In this document: piece after piece, positions 17,921 to 26,585 of the stretch
How the letters are laid out: each line of letters starts with the position of its first letter
Position numbering within the stretch: the first letter of the stretch is position 1
From: Elizabethkingia miricola
GTDB lineage: Bacteria > Bacteroidota > Bacteroidia > Flavobacteriales > Weeksellaceae
Direction: 5' to 3'
DNA: 64,000 bases
Assembly (NCBI RefSeq): GCF_001675285.1
Contig: NZ_LSGQ01000028.1
Span: forward strand, 1-64,000
The notes under the pieces: generated by a model
Databases searched by the model: none
What the model was told of the DNA's origin: nothing
Seen by the model: the letters and a program-made list of their open reading frames with translations, nothing else
Program-made: the position numbers and the translations under genes

Positions 17921-18769
17921 CTAGCTTTCCAGCATATACTCTGAGTAATGGCCTAAAGGTTTTATATTAGCGCCAATACTTTCCAGTTCTTCAAATGAAT
18001 TTTTAATCAATACTTCTTTCCAGGGACCATCGATATTGATGAAGAAGAAGTAATTTCCTAAACCAGTCTTAAGGGTTCTGGATTCTATCTTGCTAAGGTT
18101 TAGTTTTCTCCATGCAAAAACAGACAATACCTGATGCAAACCTCCGGCATGATCTTCAGGAAGTGTTACCAAAAGACTTGTCTTTTCCGTTACTTTTGGC
18201 AGTTCGGTTGTCCAATCAGCCTTTTTCTTAGAAATAACAATAAAACGGGTATGGTTTTGTTCAAAATCCTGAATATTGCTATTGATGATTTTTAAACCAT
18301 ATAATTTTGCTGCAAAAGAGTTTGCTACCGCCGCAATTTTGCGTTCAGGAGTTTCTGAAACCTTTTTAGCTGCAGCGGCTGTCGATGCAAATTCCTGTTT
18401 TACCACTTCAGGATAATTTTTGTTCAGAAAGTGGTAAGACTGCGCAAGTGCCTGAGGATGTGAATAAATCTTCTCAATTTCCTCATTGCTATCATGAGAA
18501 GGATGAATCATCAACTGATGTGAAATAGGCATTACAGCTTCGGCTTCTATAACAATATTACTGGTGTCGTACAGATAATCCAGAGTCATAGAAACAGTTC
18601 CTTCAATAGAGTTTTCTAAAGGAACTACAGCTTTGTCTACCAAATCATTTTTAACCGCCAGAAAACAGTCCAGAATGCTGGATTGTGGAATCAGTTCTTC
18701 ATTTGGGAAAATTTGGGTAGCGGTTAGCTGGGTAAATGAGGCTTGAGGCCCGAGGAATGCTATTTTCAT
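17921..18769 (-). CDS. pheA: Prephenate dehydratase
   Basis: A 282-residue enzyme converting prephenate to phenylpyruvate for phenylalanine synthesis. Periplasmic-binding-like catalytic lobes with IAFLGPQASFTQLTA at the start, VPLENSIEGTVSMTLD, and the catalytic Thr-Arg-Phe motif in NHTRFIVI; a C-terminal ACT domain for Phe feedback (SLLVTLPEDHAGGLHQVL, SKIESRTLKTGLGNYFFFI). No chorismate mutase domain, so this is the monofunctional form. A -7 box ends five bases before the ATG, so the mRNA may be nearly leaderless. Confidence 0.96.
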   Translation of the reverse strand: MKIAFLGPQASFTQLTATQIFPNEELIPQSSILDCFLAVKNDLVDKAVVPLENSIEGTVSMTLDYLYDTSNIVIEAEAVMPISHQLMIHPSHDSNEEIEKIYSHPQALAQSYHFLNKNYPEVVKQEFASTAAAAKKVSETPERKIAAVANSFAAKLYGLKIINSNIQDFEQNHTRFIVISKKKADWTTELPKVTEKTSLLVTLPEDHAGGLHQVLSVFAWRKLNLSKIESRTLKTGLGNYFFFINIDGPWKEVLIKNSFEELESIGANIKPLGHYSEYMLES

Positions 18770-18773
18770 AACA

Positions 18774-18781
18774 CAAATGTA
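18774..18781 (-). promoter_or_regulatory. Candidate -7 box of pheA (near-leaderless)
   Basis: TACATTTG on the minus strand fits TAnnTTTG; a TTTC element lies 20 bases upstream. Transcription would begin at or within a base or two of the pheA ATG at 18769. Confidence 0.45.
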
Positions 18782-18860
18782 TGGATTTATCTGTTTTTTC
18801 AGAAAGCTTTAGGGTAATTTATTTATCTATCTACTTTAATGTAAATCAAAATGCTTGTTT

Positions 18861-19931
18861 TTAATTATTTGCATCTCCTTTTTCCAGACCTTCTTCAATT
18901 TTTTCCTGTGCCTCAGCATGATCTTCAGCATTAACATCAAATTTTTCACTCTTATCCTGTGATCTTATGACTAAAGAGAGACTAATAGGGAAGTGATCGG
19001 ATTCAACAGATTTTTCAACTTTCATATTGACTAAACGGAAGTGCGGACTTATAAAAAAATGATCAAGAGGCCATCTCAGAAACCAGTATTTTGCATGAAA
19101 AGTATTGTACATTCCACGGCCTCTGCGGGCATCTAATAATCCACTTGTTTTTAGAAATAATTTTGTAATGTGCGACCAGGCAACGTCATTCAAATCCCCA
19201 AAAACAATAGCTGGTTTTGCATACTCTTTTGCCTGTTTACCTACCAGAAGAATTTCGGCGTCTCGTTCAGTGCTTTCTTCATTTTCCTGCGGAACCGGGG
19301 GCGTGGGATGTATACCATAAAGCCGTACCACATTGTCATTATATTCTACATCTGCGATGATTGAAGGAATCTCTTTACTGACCAGATATCTGACTTCTGA
19401 ATGTATTAATTTTAACTTCGAGTAAAACAATAGACCATAAGTGTTATCTAACGGTACTTCAATTTTATAGGTATATTTATCTGTAGCTTTTTTTAGGCCA
19501 GTTTTCCATTGATTATCTGTTTCCAGAAGAAATACAATATCCGGATCTTTGGATTCGATTAGCTGGCAAAGTTTTGTGTGATTAGTGTTATCCTGATAGA
19601 CATTACAAACCAATAAATTCAATGCTTTCTCTCCAGACTTCGGAACTGTTCTGTCAATCATTTTCTTGCCTAAAAAGGTATAGGGAAGAATGAGATAAAC
19701 GAGATAAAGAACGCATAAAATCTGAAGCCCTAAAAGAGCTTTCTGAAAGTTATTAGGTTCCTGGAATATGAAAGGCCAAACTATGGAAAGGGTAATAAGA
19801 ATAACGAATTTTTGAAATCTTGGGTAATCAAAAATCCGAAAGGTCCAGTAATCGTTTTTAATAAACGGAATCAGCACACTTGCGACTGCCAATACCGATA
19901 AAATTTCAAAAATTATCTGTAGTACAGCCAT
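18861..19931 (-). CDS. Membrane-anchored endonuclease/exonuclease/phosphatase-family protein
   Basis: A 356-residue protein. Two or three hydrophobic segments occupy the first 90 residues. The remainder is an EEP (DNase I-like) fold: LNLLVCNVYQDNTNH at the domain start, VFLLETDNQWKTGL, GIHPTPPVP, metal/catalytic motif FGDLNDVAWS, and C-terminal SDHFPISLSL. The substrate (nucleic acid, phospholipid or phosphoinositide-like) cannot be told. Three bases separate it from the upstream GH43-like gene. The C-terminal tail is acidic and dispensable-looking. Confidence 0.88.
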   Translation of the reverse strand: MAVLQIIFEILSVLAVASVLIPFIKNDYWTFRIFDYPRFQKFVILITLSIVWPFIFQEPNNFQKALLGLQILCVLYLVYLILPYTFLGKKMIDRTVPKSGEKALNLLVCNVYQDNTNHTKLCQLIESKDPDIVFLLETDNQWKTGLKKATDKYTYKIEVPLDNTYGLLFYSKLKLIHSEVRYLVSKEIPSIIADVEYNDNVVRLYGIHPTPPVPQENEESTERDAEILLVGKQAKEYAKPAIVFGDLNDVAWSHITKLFLKTSGLLDARRGRGMYNTFHAKYWFLRWPLDHFFISPHFRLVNMKVEKSVESDHFPISLSLVIRSQDKSEKFDVNAEDHAEAQEKIEEGLEKGDANN

Positions 19932-19934
19932 TTT

Positions 19935-21692
19935 TTACTCTGATTTCATTACCGGTGTTCTTTCCGAAATGCCATTAGCATTAAATGCTTCAATCTGGAA
20001 GTAATAGGCATCGCTCTTATCGGCTCCGGTAAAGTAATATTCATTCTTACCATACACCATAATGCTTCCGTATAATTTGTCCGGAGATTTACCAAAATAG
20101 ATAACATAACCATCTGCCAGATCATTTTGTTTCCATTTAAACCATACACTTCTTCTATCAGCATTTTTTCTTGGTTCTGCTCGGAGTGCAGCAAAGTTTT
20201 CTACTGCCGATGGTTTTTCTCCGGCTCCCTTACCAAATACACGGAATCCACTTAAAGCAAACTTTCCTGTAGGCATTTTCAGGTTTTCCATTTTCAGAAA
20301 ACGTGCTTTCACCGGAGTTTCCAGTTCTATATAATCGTGTGGTACATCTTTTTGGTTTCTGCTTTTGTCTACAATTGTTTTCCAGGATTTTCCGTCATTA
20401 GAAGCATAAATCTTATACTGATGCATCTTGTTTAGTGTTTTGCCTAAAAACTCGGCATCCTGATCGGCATAATTGATCTGTATGGCGTTGACTGTAGAGA
20501 TATCACCTAAATCTGTCTGATACCATTCTCCGGCATTTCCTGTTTTTGCACTCCAATAGGTTTTAATGTCTTCATCTACTGCGAGATTTGGCTGAAAGCC
20601 ACCTAGAGTAGAGGAAACCTGAACAGGCTTCTGATAATTGAGCAGCATCCATCCGGCAAAAAGCCCTTTGCTGAAGTCTTTTCCCTGTGCGTATTGTGGA
20701 AGGTAAGTAGGATAGTCACCATAGGCTGTATTGGTGTACATAACATCATCTTTGTCGAATCCGGCAGGCCAGATACCCATTCTCCTTTCAAAGTTGTTTT
20801 TAGTCGATATAACTATAGTAGAAATATGCCACCAGTTTTTGTAATTATCTTCAAATGTAGCGCCGTGTCCGGCTCCTCTGGCAAATCCGCCAGGTTTGTA
20901 AGAAAAAGGATTATGGCTTTGGTAAGTGAAACCTTCCAATGGTTTGTCGCTTACATAGACACCATCTCCGTAACCACTGAATTCTGTTCCCGGAGCACCA
21001 TACTGCAGGTAATATTTTCCATTATGCTTAGTCATCCATGCGCCTTCTATAAAAGGTGGCAAAAAGGTGTTGTCATTGTATTCTCCAAATCTTTCCCAGC
21101 CATGCTCTGAAGGCTCTAGCCCTAAAAGAGGTTTTACATAACCTTCAGATTGTAAAGTCTTGGTATTAATCTCTGTTCCCAAAATAGGGTAGGCGTTACT
21201 GGAGCCCCAGTATAAATAAAGCTTGTCTGTATCTTCATCATAATGGAAGGCAGGATCCCATGCACCTACTTTAAATTCTTTTACAGCAATTTCCCAGTTG
21301 TCTTTTGTGGGATCTGTACTTTTCCAGATAGGGAAATCAGGATTGTGAGTAGAACCAATAACATACATAGCATCTTTCATTACAAAGACAGCTGGTGCAC
21401 ACAACTCATCATATACCTTATGTTGTGGAAGAAGGAATTTACGGGAGACAAATTTCCAGTTCAGCATATCATCGCTCCACCAGTAGCCCCACTGGTTTGT
21501 CGAAAACATGAAATATTTTCCTTTGAAAGTAACGATTACAGGATCGGCAGTAGCCCTGTGCTTTCCCTGTGTTGCAAAATTAGGAATAGGCGTGTAGCCA
21601 TAATCTACATTTACAGGATTGGCATAGGTTTTTTGCTGGGCATTGGCTATAAATACTGAAAGTATTGCTGCTCCAAAAAGAATCTTCTTCAT
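19935..21692 (-). CDS. Secreted GH43-like glycosidase with discoidin and Fn3-like domains
   Basis: A 585-residue secreted enzyme. Signal peptide (MKKILFGAAILSVFIANA), then a five-bladed propeller domain (about 40-350) with GH43-style catalytic positions: an Asp in HRATADPVIVTFKGKYFMFS, an Asp in GAWDPAFHYDEDTDKLYLYW, and a candidate acid Glu in FIEGAWMTKHNGKYYLQYG. An F5/8 type C (discoidin) carbohydrate-binding domain follows (about 365-480; TYWSAKTGNAGEWYQTDLGD), then a fibronectin-like module (about 490-580). Likely hydrolyses an arabino- or xylo-type glycan; subfamily not assignable. No type IX secretion CTD is seen. Confidence 0.88.
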   Translation of the reverse strand: MKKILFGAAILSVFIANAQQKTYANPVNVDYGYTPIPNFATQGKHRATADPVIVTFKGKYFMFSTNQWGYWWSDDMLNWKFVSRKFLLPQHKVYDELCAPAVFVMKDAMYVIGSTHNPDFPIWKSTDPTKDNWEIAVKEFKVGAWDPAFHYDEDTDKLYLYWGSSNAYPILGTEINTKTLQSEGYVKPLLGLEPSEHGWERFGEYNDNTFLPPFIEGAWMTKHNGKYYLQYGAPGTEFSGYGDGVYVSDKPLEGFTYQSHNPFSYKPGGFARGAGHGATFEDNYKNWWHISTIVISTKNNFERRMGIWPAGFDKDDVMYTNTAYGDYPTYLPQYAQGKDFSKGLFAGWMLLNYQKPVQVSSTLGGFQPNLAVDEDIKTYWSAKTGNAGEWYQTDLGDISTVNAIQINYADQDAEFLGKTLNKMHQYKIYASNDGKSWKTIVDKSRNQKDVPHDYIELETPVKARFLKMENLKMPTGKFALSGFRVFGKGAGEKPSAVENFAALRAEPRKNADRRSVWFKWKQNDLADGYVIYFGKSPDKLYGSIMVYGKNEYYFTGADKSDAYYFQIEAFNANGISERTPVMKSE

Positions 21693-21709
21693 AAACTAGT
21701 ATATACAAT

Positions 21710-21717
21710 CAAAGATA
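21710..21717 (-). promoter_or_regulatory. Candidate -7 box of the GH43-EEP unit
   Basis: TATCTTTG on the minus strand matches TAnnTTTG, 17 bases before the ATG at 21692; the -33 element is weak. Confidence 0.38.
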
Positions 21718-21799
21718 AAGGAAATCAAATGAATGTAACCTATTAAAAAACGAATACGTGTAATTTAGTTGCTAAATATGAAGAGCGAAATAAAAAAAA

Positions 21800-21819
21800 C
21801 CGCAGGAAAAATCCTGCGG
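21800..21819 (-). terminator. Terminator downstream of the 121-residue gene
   Basis: CCGCAGGAAAAATCCTGCGG, an 8-bp perfect stem with a four-base loop, followed on the minus strand by a run of eight U. Located 28 bases beyond the stop at 21848. Confidence 0.88.
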
Positions 21820-21847
21820 AGTAATTCATTAAGAGTAGTAAAAAAAA

Positions 21848-22213
21848 TTAAGATTTAACTTCAGATCCCATTCCTTCACTTGAAGACTTAAACTTAAGAT
21901 CTGGAAAGCTATGAATCTGATATTTATTCCTTACATCGATTTCTTTTTTCAGATTTTCATAACTTTTAGCATCGTCAATGGTCATATTTTCAAACCAATA
22001 AACTTTTAGCACATTATTCTGATCGAAAACCAGTTTAGCTTTTTCAGCTTCACTATCGGTTTTGATCACAACGCTGGCCATATAATTAGCATTCACATCT
22101 TCGTTCAGATATACAATATAATCTGAATTACTAAATCCGGAGTTTTCCAGGTCGGTCTCCAGTTTTTTGTAGTCGCGTTGATTATTAAATAATCCGGTTA
22201 TGATATTAGACAT
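21848..22213 (-). CDS. Small soluble protein of unknown function
   Basis: A 121-residue protein without signal peptide or TM segment. It begins MSNIITGLFNNQRDYKKLET and has an alternating alpha/beta look (one hydrophobic strand YMASVVIKTDSEAEKAKLVF), slightly like the small stress-related ferredoxin-fold proteins that start with a 'filter' of two short repeats. The C-terminus is polar. It sits 63 bases downstream of acs on the same strand and has its own strong terminator, so it may be co-transcribed with acs. Function not recognised. Confidence 0.72.
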   Translation of the reverse strand: MSNIITGLFNNQRDYKKLETDLENSGFSNSDYIVYLNEDVNANYMASVVIKTDSEAEKAKLVFDQNNVLKVYWFENMTIDDAKSYENLKKEIDVRNKYQIHSFPDLKFKSSSEGMGSEVKS

Positions 22214-22276
22214 GGCAAAGATTTTTTTAATCCTCTATAAAGTTATTAAAAAATATTATATAATAGTAATAAAATA

Positions 22277-24193
22277 TTATTCAATACGTTCATTCTTTAT
22301 TTCTTCTACAATCTCAGGATTTAATAATGTTGAGATATCCCCGAAATTACTGAAATCTCCTTCAGCGATCTTTCTTAAAATCCTTCTCATAATTTTTCCT
22401 GAACGGGTTTTTGGAAGTGCCGACACAAACTGAATTTTGTCCAGTTTGGCAATTGGACCAATACTATCTGCAATCAGGAGATTGATTTCTTTTTTCAGAT
22501 TATCTTTATCACGGTTTTCACCAGTTTCTTTAAGGATTACATAGCCGTATAATGCATTTCCTTTAATATCATGAGGGTAACCTACGATTGCAGATTCAGC
22601 AACAGCAGGGTGAAGGTTGATGCTATCTTCAATTGGTGCAGTACCCAGGTTGTGCCCTGATACAATAATAACATCATCTACACGCCCTGTAATACGGTAA
22701 TAGCCAACTTCATCTCTTAATGCACCATCACCTGTAAAATATTTGCCAGGAAAAGCTGAGAAATAAGTTTCTTTATAACGTTGGTGGTCTCCCCATATTG
22801 TACGCGCTATTCCCGGCCAAGGAAAGCGGATACAAAGGTTTCCGGTAACCTGATTTCCGGTAATTTCATTACGCTTATCATCCATTAATACAGGCTGAAC
22901 TCCCGGAAGCGGTAAAGTTGCGTAGGTAGGTTTAGTAGGTGTAACAAATGGAATAGGGGATATAAGGATACCACCAGTCTCCGTTTGCCACCAGGTATCT
23001 ACTATAGGACACTTTTTCTTTCCTACATGGTCATTATACCAGTGCCATGCTTCATCGTTAATTGGTTCACCAACGGAACCGATAACTCTTAGGCTGCTAA
23101 GGTCATGCTTGTCTACCCATTCGGAGGTCTCTTTAGCCAGAGAACGGATAGCTGTTGGCGCAGTATAGAATTGGGTTACTTTATGTTTCTCAACTACCTG
23201 CCAGAAGCGGTCTGCTTCCGGATAGCTAGGAACTCCTTCGAAAATAATAGTGGTAGCACCATTACACAGAGGACCATATAATATATAAGAATGTCCTGTG
23301 ATCCAGCCTATATCTGCGGTACACCAGTAAATATCATTTTCCTGATAATCGAATACATTCTTAAAGGTATAAGCCGTATATACCATGTATCCTGCACATG
23401 TATGCAACATGCCTTTTGGCTTACCGGTAGAACCGGATGTATAAAGTATAAATAACGGATCTTCTGCATCCATTACTTTGGTAACAAAATCGGAAGATGC
23501 TTTTTCGTAATAATCATCCAACCAGAAATCTCTTCCTTCTTTCATTTTAACCTCAGTATTGGTACGTTTTACCACCAATACTTTGTCAATGCCTGTGTCA
23601 TGATTATCCAAAGCCTCATCTACAATACCTTTAAGGTCGAGGGCTTTGTTCCCTCTATAGCTGCCATCCGAACATACAATTACTTTAGCGCCACAATCCT
23701 GTGCTCTGGAAGCTATGGCTGAAGAAGAAAAGCCGGCAAAAATAACAGAATGTACAGCCCCCATCTTTGCACAGGCAAGCATTGTTACTGCCAGTTCCGG
23801 AATCATAGGTAAGTATATGCATACACGATCGCCTTTTTCTACTCCCAGTTCAGTTAGTACATTGGCCATTTTGCATACTCTTTCATGCAGATCTTTGTAA
23901 GTGATATGTTGAGCCTCTTCTTTGGGGTCGTTTGGTTCCCAGATTATAGCCGTTTTGTCTCCTCTTTCATTAAGGTGTCTGTCCAGACAGTTTTTAGTGA
24001 TATTCAGTTTTGCATTTTTAAACCATTTGATGTCGGCTTCTTCCATGTCATATTCCAAAACTTTGCTCCATCTTTGGTACCATACGAAGTTTTCGTCTGC
24101 AATTTTGTCCCAGAATTTTTTAGGGTTTTTAATGGATTTTTTATACTGTTTAAAATACTCAGGAAGGTTGTGCACCTTATAGTTGTTACTCAT
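22277..24193 (-). CDS. acs: Acetyl-CoA synthetase (AMP-forming)
   Basis: A 638-residue ANL-superfamily enzyme that activates acetate to acetyl-CoA. Motifs: P-loop YTSGSTGKPKGMLHT, GWITGHSYILYGPL, the TWWQTETGG motif, YFTGDGALRDE, and the C-terminal PKTRSGKIMRRILR holding the lysine that is classically acetylated for control. Length fits Acs. Standalone with 326 bases upstream shared with the pyrB leader. Confidence 0.97.
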   Translation of the reverse strand: MSNNYKVHNLPEYFKQYKKSIKNPKKFWDKIADENFVWYQRWSKVLEYDMEEADIKWFKNAKLNITKNCLDRHLNERGDKTAIIWEPNDPKEEAQHITYKDLHERVCKMANVLTELGVEKGDRVCIYLPMIPELAVTMLACAKMGAVHSVIFAGFSSSAIASRAQDCGAKVIVCSDGSYRGNKALDLKGIVDEALDNHDTGIDKVLVVKRTNTEVKMKEGRDFWLDDYYEKASSDFVTKVMDAEDPLFILYTSGSTGKPKGMLHTCAGYMVYTAYTFKNVFDYQENDIYWCTADIGWITGHSYILYGPLCNGATTIIFEGVPSYPEADRFWQVVEKHKVTQFYTAPTAIRSLAKETSEWVDKHDLSSLRVIGSVGEPINDEAWHWYNDHVGKKKCPIVDTWWQTETGGILISPIPFVTPTKPTYATLPLPGVQPVLMDDKRNEITGNQVTGNLCIRFPWPGIARTIWGDHQRYKETYFSAFPGKYFTGDGALRDEVGYYRITGRVDDVIIVSGHNLGTAPIEDSINLHPAVAESAIVGYPHDIKGNALYGYVILKETGENRDKDNLKKEINLLIADSIGPIAKLDKIQFVSALPKTRSGKIMRRILRKIAEGDFSNFGDISTLLNPEIVEEIKNERIE

Positions 24194-24349
24194 GGATTAT
24201 AGATTTTTGTTTTTAATCAATTCGAAGAAGAAAGTTAGTGATTTTTCAGTAATTGCAGATATAACTTTTCTGTTAATATGCCTTTTAAGCGGATAAATCT
24301 TTTATAACCAATATTTATGATAAAATTTAACCTTTTTTAAGGAGTATTA

Positions 24350-24382
24350 TTTGTTTAGCATTAAAATTTTGTTGTATATTTG
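24350..24382 (+). promoter_or_regulatory. Promoter of the pyrB-carA-carB leader
   Basis: TTTG (24350-24353) and TATATTTG (24375-24382) match the Bacteroidota -33/-7 consensus exactly, separated by 21 bases. Predicted start of transcription is about 24386-24388. The rest of the spacer from 24194 to 24349 shows no other clear element. Confidence 0.72.
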
Positions 24383-24388
24383 CACCCA

Positions 24389-24469
24389 ATGGAAACATTG
24401 CACCCTACTATACAAGTACAAGACGTGAAATTTGATGGCTTACCAGCCATAAAGATATTTATTTTTTAA
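24389..24469 (+). CDS. Putative pyrB leader peptide
   Basis: A 26-codon ORF encoding METLHPTIQVQDVKFDGLPA followed by IKIFIF. It starts at, or a few bases after, the predicted transcript start and its stop codon overlaps the first base of the terminator stem. A ribosome reaching the stop would mask the left arm of the terminator. Inside it, ATGGCT-TACC-AGCCAT (24435-24450) forms a candidate pause hairpin, followed by a U-rich run (24457-24467). This matches the layout of the E. coli pyrBI attenuator. Translation is inferred; initiation would have to be nearly leaderless. Confidence 0.5.
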   Translation: METLHPTIQVQDVKFDGLPAIKIFIF

Positions 24470-24499
24470 AACGAAGGCTTTTTGGTCTTCGTTTTTTTT
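24468..24499 (+). terminator. Attenuator-type terminator before pyrB
   Basis: AAAACGAAGGC / GGTCTTCGTTTT stem of about 11 bp (one G-T pair) followed by eight T (24492-24499), only 20 bases before the pyrB start codon. There is no gene upstream on this strand for it to terminate, so a conditional role in the pyrB transcript is the simplest explanation. Confidence 0.75.
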
Positions 24500-24519
24500 A
24501 TGCTTAAACTATAGATAAT

Positions 24520-25416
24520 ATGCTAACAATAACCGAACTAAGTACAGAAAAGATTGAAAAAATTCTCGAAGAAGCTGCTGAATTTGCTAATGGTAAACAA
24601 GCTAAAATTGTAGGTGATTGCTTTTGCGCAAACATGTTCTTCGAAGACAGTACCCGTACCAAAACAAGTTTTGATATGGCTGAAAGAAAACTCGGACTAC
24701 AAGTCGTGCCTTTTGAAGCAATGACGAGTTCGGTTAACAAAGGAGAAAGCTTATATGATACTGTAAAAACAATAGAATCTATAGGGGTAAACATTGTGGT
24801 CATTCGTCATAAAGAAGACCATTACTTTGATCAGCTGGAAAATATTAATATTCCGATCATCAACGGTGGTGACGGTAAAGGAAACCATCCAAGTCAGTCA
24901 TTGTTGGATTTGTTGACAATCAAACAAGAGTTTGGAAGCTTTGAAGGACTAAAGGTTGGTATCGTGGGCGATGTGAAGCATAGCCGTGTTGCCAACTCAA
25001 ATGCTCAGGCTTTAAGAAAACTGGGAGCAAAGGTTAGCTTTTCAGGTCCATCCAAATGGTTTGATGAAGGCGCTATTATCAATGGTACTTATCAACCTTT
25101 GGATGAGCTTATAAAAGATGTGGATGTACTAATGCTTCTTAGAATCCAGCATGAAAGGCATGATGATAAGATGAGCTATACAGATGCAGAATACCATAAG
25201 AGGTACGGGTTGACATTAGAGCGCGAGAAAACAATGAAACCTAATGCTATTATCATGCATCCGGCTCCAATAAACAGAGGCGTGGAAATAGATGATACTC
25301 TCGTAGAATGTAAACGCTCAAGAATCTTCACTCAGATGAAGAACGGTGTTTTTGCAAGAATGGCTATTTTAAAAGACGAGCTGGAAGCAAAAGGCTACAC
25401 ATTCAAAACTATATAA
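24520..25416 (+). CDS. pyrB: Aspartate carbamoyltransferase catalytic subunit
   Basis: A 298-residue enzyme condensing carbamoyl phosphate and aspartate, the committed step of pyrimidine synthesis. Carbamoyl-phosphate loop [37 protein letters not shown], and the C-terminal [13 protein letters not shown] motif. No pyrI gene follows. First structural gene of a unit with both carbamoyl-phosphate synthase subunits, so substrate supply and use are co-regulated, apparently through the upstream attenuator. Confidence 0.97.
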   Translation: MLTITELSTEKIEKILEEAAEFANGKQAKIVGDCFCANMFFEDSTRTKTSFDMAERKLGLQVVPFEAMTSSVNKGESLYDTVKTIESIGVNIVVIRHKEDHYFDQLENINIPIINGGDGKGNHPSQSLLDLLTIKQEFGSFEGLKVGIVGDVKHSRVANSNAQALRKLGAKVSFSGPSKWFDEGAIINGTYQPLDELIKDVDVLMLLRIQHERHDDKMSYTDAEYHKRYGLTLEREKTMKPNAIIMHPAPINRGVEIDDTLVECKRSRIFTQMKNGVFARMAILKDELEAKGYTFKTI

Positions 25417-25458
25417 GTAAGAAAAGAAGAAAGCAAATAATTTAATATAAAAATATAG

Positions 25459-25485
25459 TGTACAACATGGATTGTACATTGTACA
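25459..25485. repeat. Heptad-phased TGTACA repeats before carA
   Basis: The self-complementary hexamer TGTACA occurs at 25459, 25473 and 25480, that is at multiples of seven bases, ending 10 bases before the carA ATG. Could be an intergenic heptamer repeat or a local hairpin in the mRNA. Confidence 0.5.
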
Positions 25486-25495
25486 GGAAAATAAA

Positions 25496-26584
25496 ATGAA
25501 GAAAAAGCTAATATTAGAAAGTGGCGAAGTTTTCCACGGGGTGGGATTCGGTGCCAATGTAGACACAGAAGGAGAAGTAGTTTTTAATACCGGTATGTCC
25601 GGCTATCAGGAACTTATTTCAGACCCTTCATATTGTGGTCAGATCGTATGTATGACATATCCGTTAATTGGGAATTACGGTATCAACAGAGACGATTATG
25701 AATCTATCGAACCTGCTATGAAAGGATTAATTGTGAAAGAAGTTTGTGATTTCCCTTCTAACTTCCGCAGCCAAATGGATCTGGATGAATTCTTTAAGCA
25801 CAAAAACCTGAGTGGAATCTCCGGAATCGATACCAGAAAGCTTACGAGACTTATCCGTAGCAAAGGTGTTGTTAAAGGAAAAATCGTTGATGAGAATGCA
25901 GATGAACAAGCTGTTGTTGAAAAGCTAAAAGCTACAACATTCCCAACTAACCAGATTGAAGCTGTATCTACCAAAACCAACTATGCAAGCCCGGGACGAG
26001 GGTTAAAAGTAGTTTTAGTAGACTTTGGTGCAAAACTGGGAATCCTTAGAGAACTCACTCAGAGAGATTGTGATGTAACAGTTGTATCTCAGGATATCAC
26101 AGCCGAAGAAATCATGATGATTAACCCGGATGGGATTATGTTGTCTAACGGTCCTGGTGATCCGGAAGATGTACCACATGCTCTTGAAATGATCAGAGGT
26201 CTTTTAGGAAAAGTTCCAATCTTTGGAATTTGTATGGGGCATCAGCTGATAAGCCTAGCTTGTGGAGCAAAGACATTCAAATTGAAATTTGGGCACAGAG
26301 GAGGAAATCACCCTGTATTAGACCTTAAAACAAATAAAGTAAGCATTACCTCTCAAAACCATGGTTATGCTGTAGATCAGGAATCTTTAAAGAATACTGA
26401 TCTTGAAGAAACTCACATAGCACTAAATGACAGAACCAACGAAGGTGTAAAACACAAAATACATCCTTGCTTCTCGGTTCAGTATCACCCGGAAGCTAGT
26501 CCAGGTCCTGAAGATGCAAACTATCTATTTGATGAGTTTATTGATATGATGAATGAGTTTAAATCTAAAAAAGAAGTTCACTAA
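25496..26584 (+). CDS. carA: Carbamoyl-phosphate synthase small subunit
   Basis: A 362-residue glutamine amidotransferase subunit that supplies ammonia to CarB. N-terminal CPSase small-chain domain ([33 protein letters not shown]), then a class I GATase domain with nucleophile Cys in [10 protein letters not shown] and catalytic His/Glu in [10 protein letters not shown]. The start at 25496 (MKKKL) was preferred over an in-frame ATG eight codons upstream that falls inside the TGTACA repeat. One base separates its stop from carB. Confidence 0.96.
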   Translation: MKKKLILESGEVFHGVGFGANVDTEGEVVFNTGMSGYQELISDPSYCGQIVCMTYPLIGNYGINRDDYESIEPAMKGLIVKEVCDFPSNFRSQMDLDEFFKHKNLSGISGIDTRKLTRLIRSKGVVKGKIVDENADEQAVVEKLKATTFPTNQIEAVSTKTNYASPGRGLKVVLVDFGAKLGILRELTQRDCDVTVVSQDITAEEIMMINPDGIMLSNGPGDPEDVPHALEMIRGLLGKVPIFGICMGHQLISLACGAKTFKLKFGHRGGNHPVLDLKTNKVSITSQNHGYAVDQESLKNTDLEETHIALNDRTNEGVKHKIHPCFSVQYHPEASPGPEDANYLFDEFIDMMNEFKSKKEVH

Positions 26585-26585
26585 G

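Noticed and set aside
19935-21692. Type IX secretion C-terminal domain on the GH43-like enzyme.
   Set aside because: The C-terminus is an Fn3-like module ending in FNANGISERTPVMKSE, without the CTD motifs.
26553-26585. carB start at 26553 within carA.
   Set aside because: It would add 11 non-family residues overlapping carA; the ATG at 26586 gives the family N-terminus MAKRTDIK directly after the carA stop.
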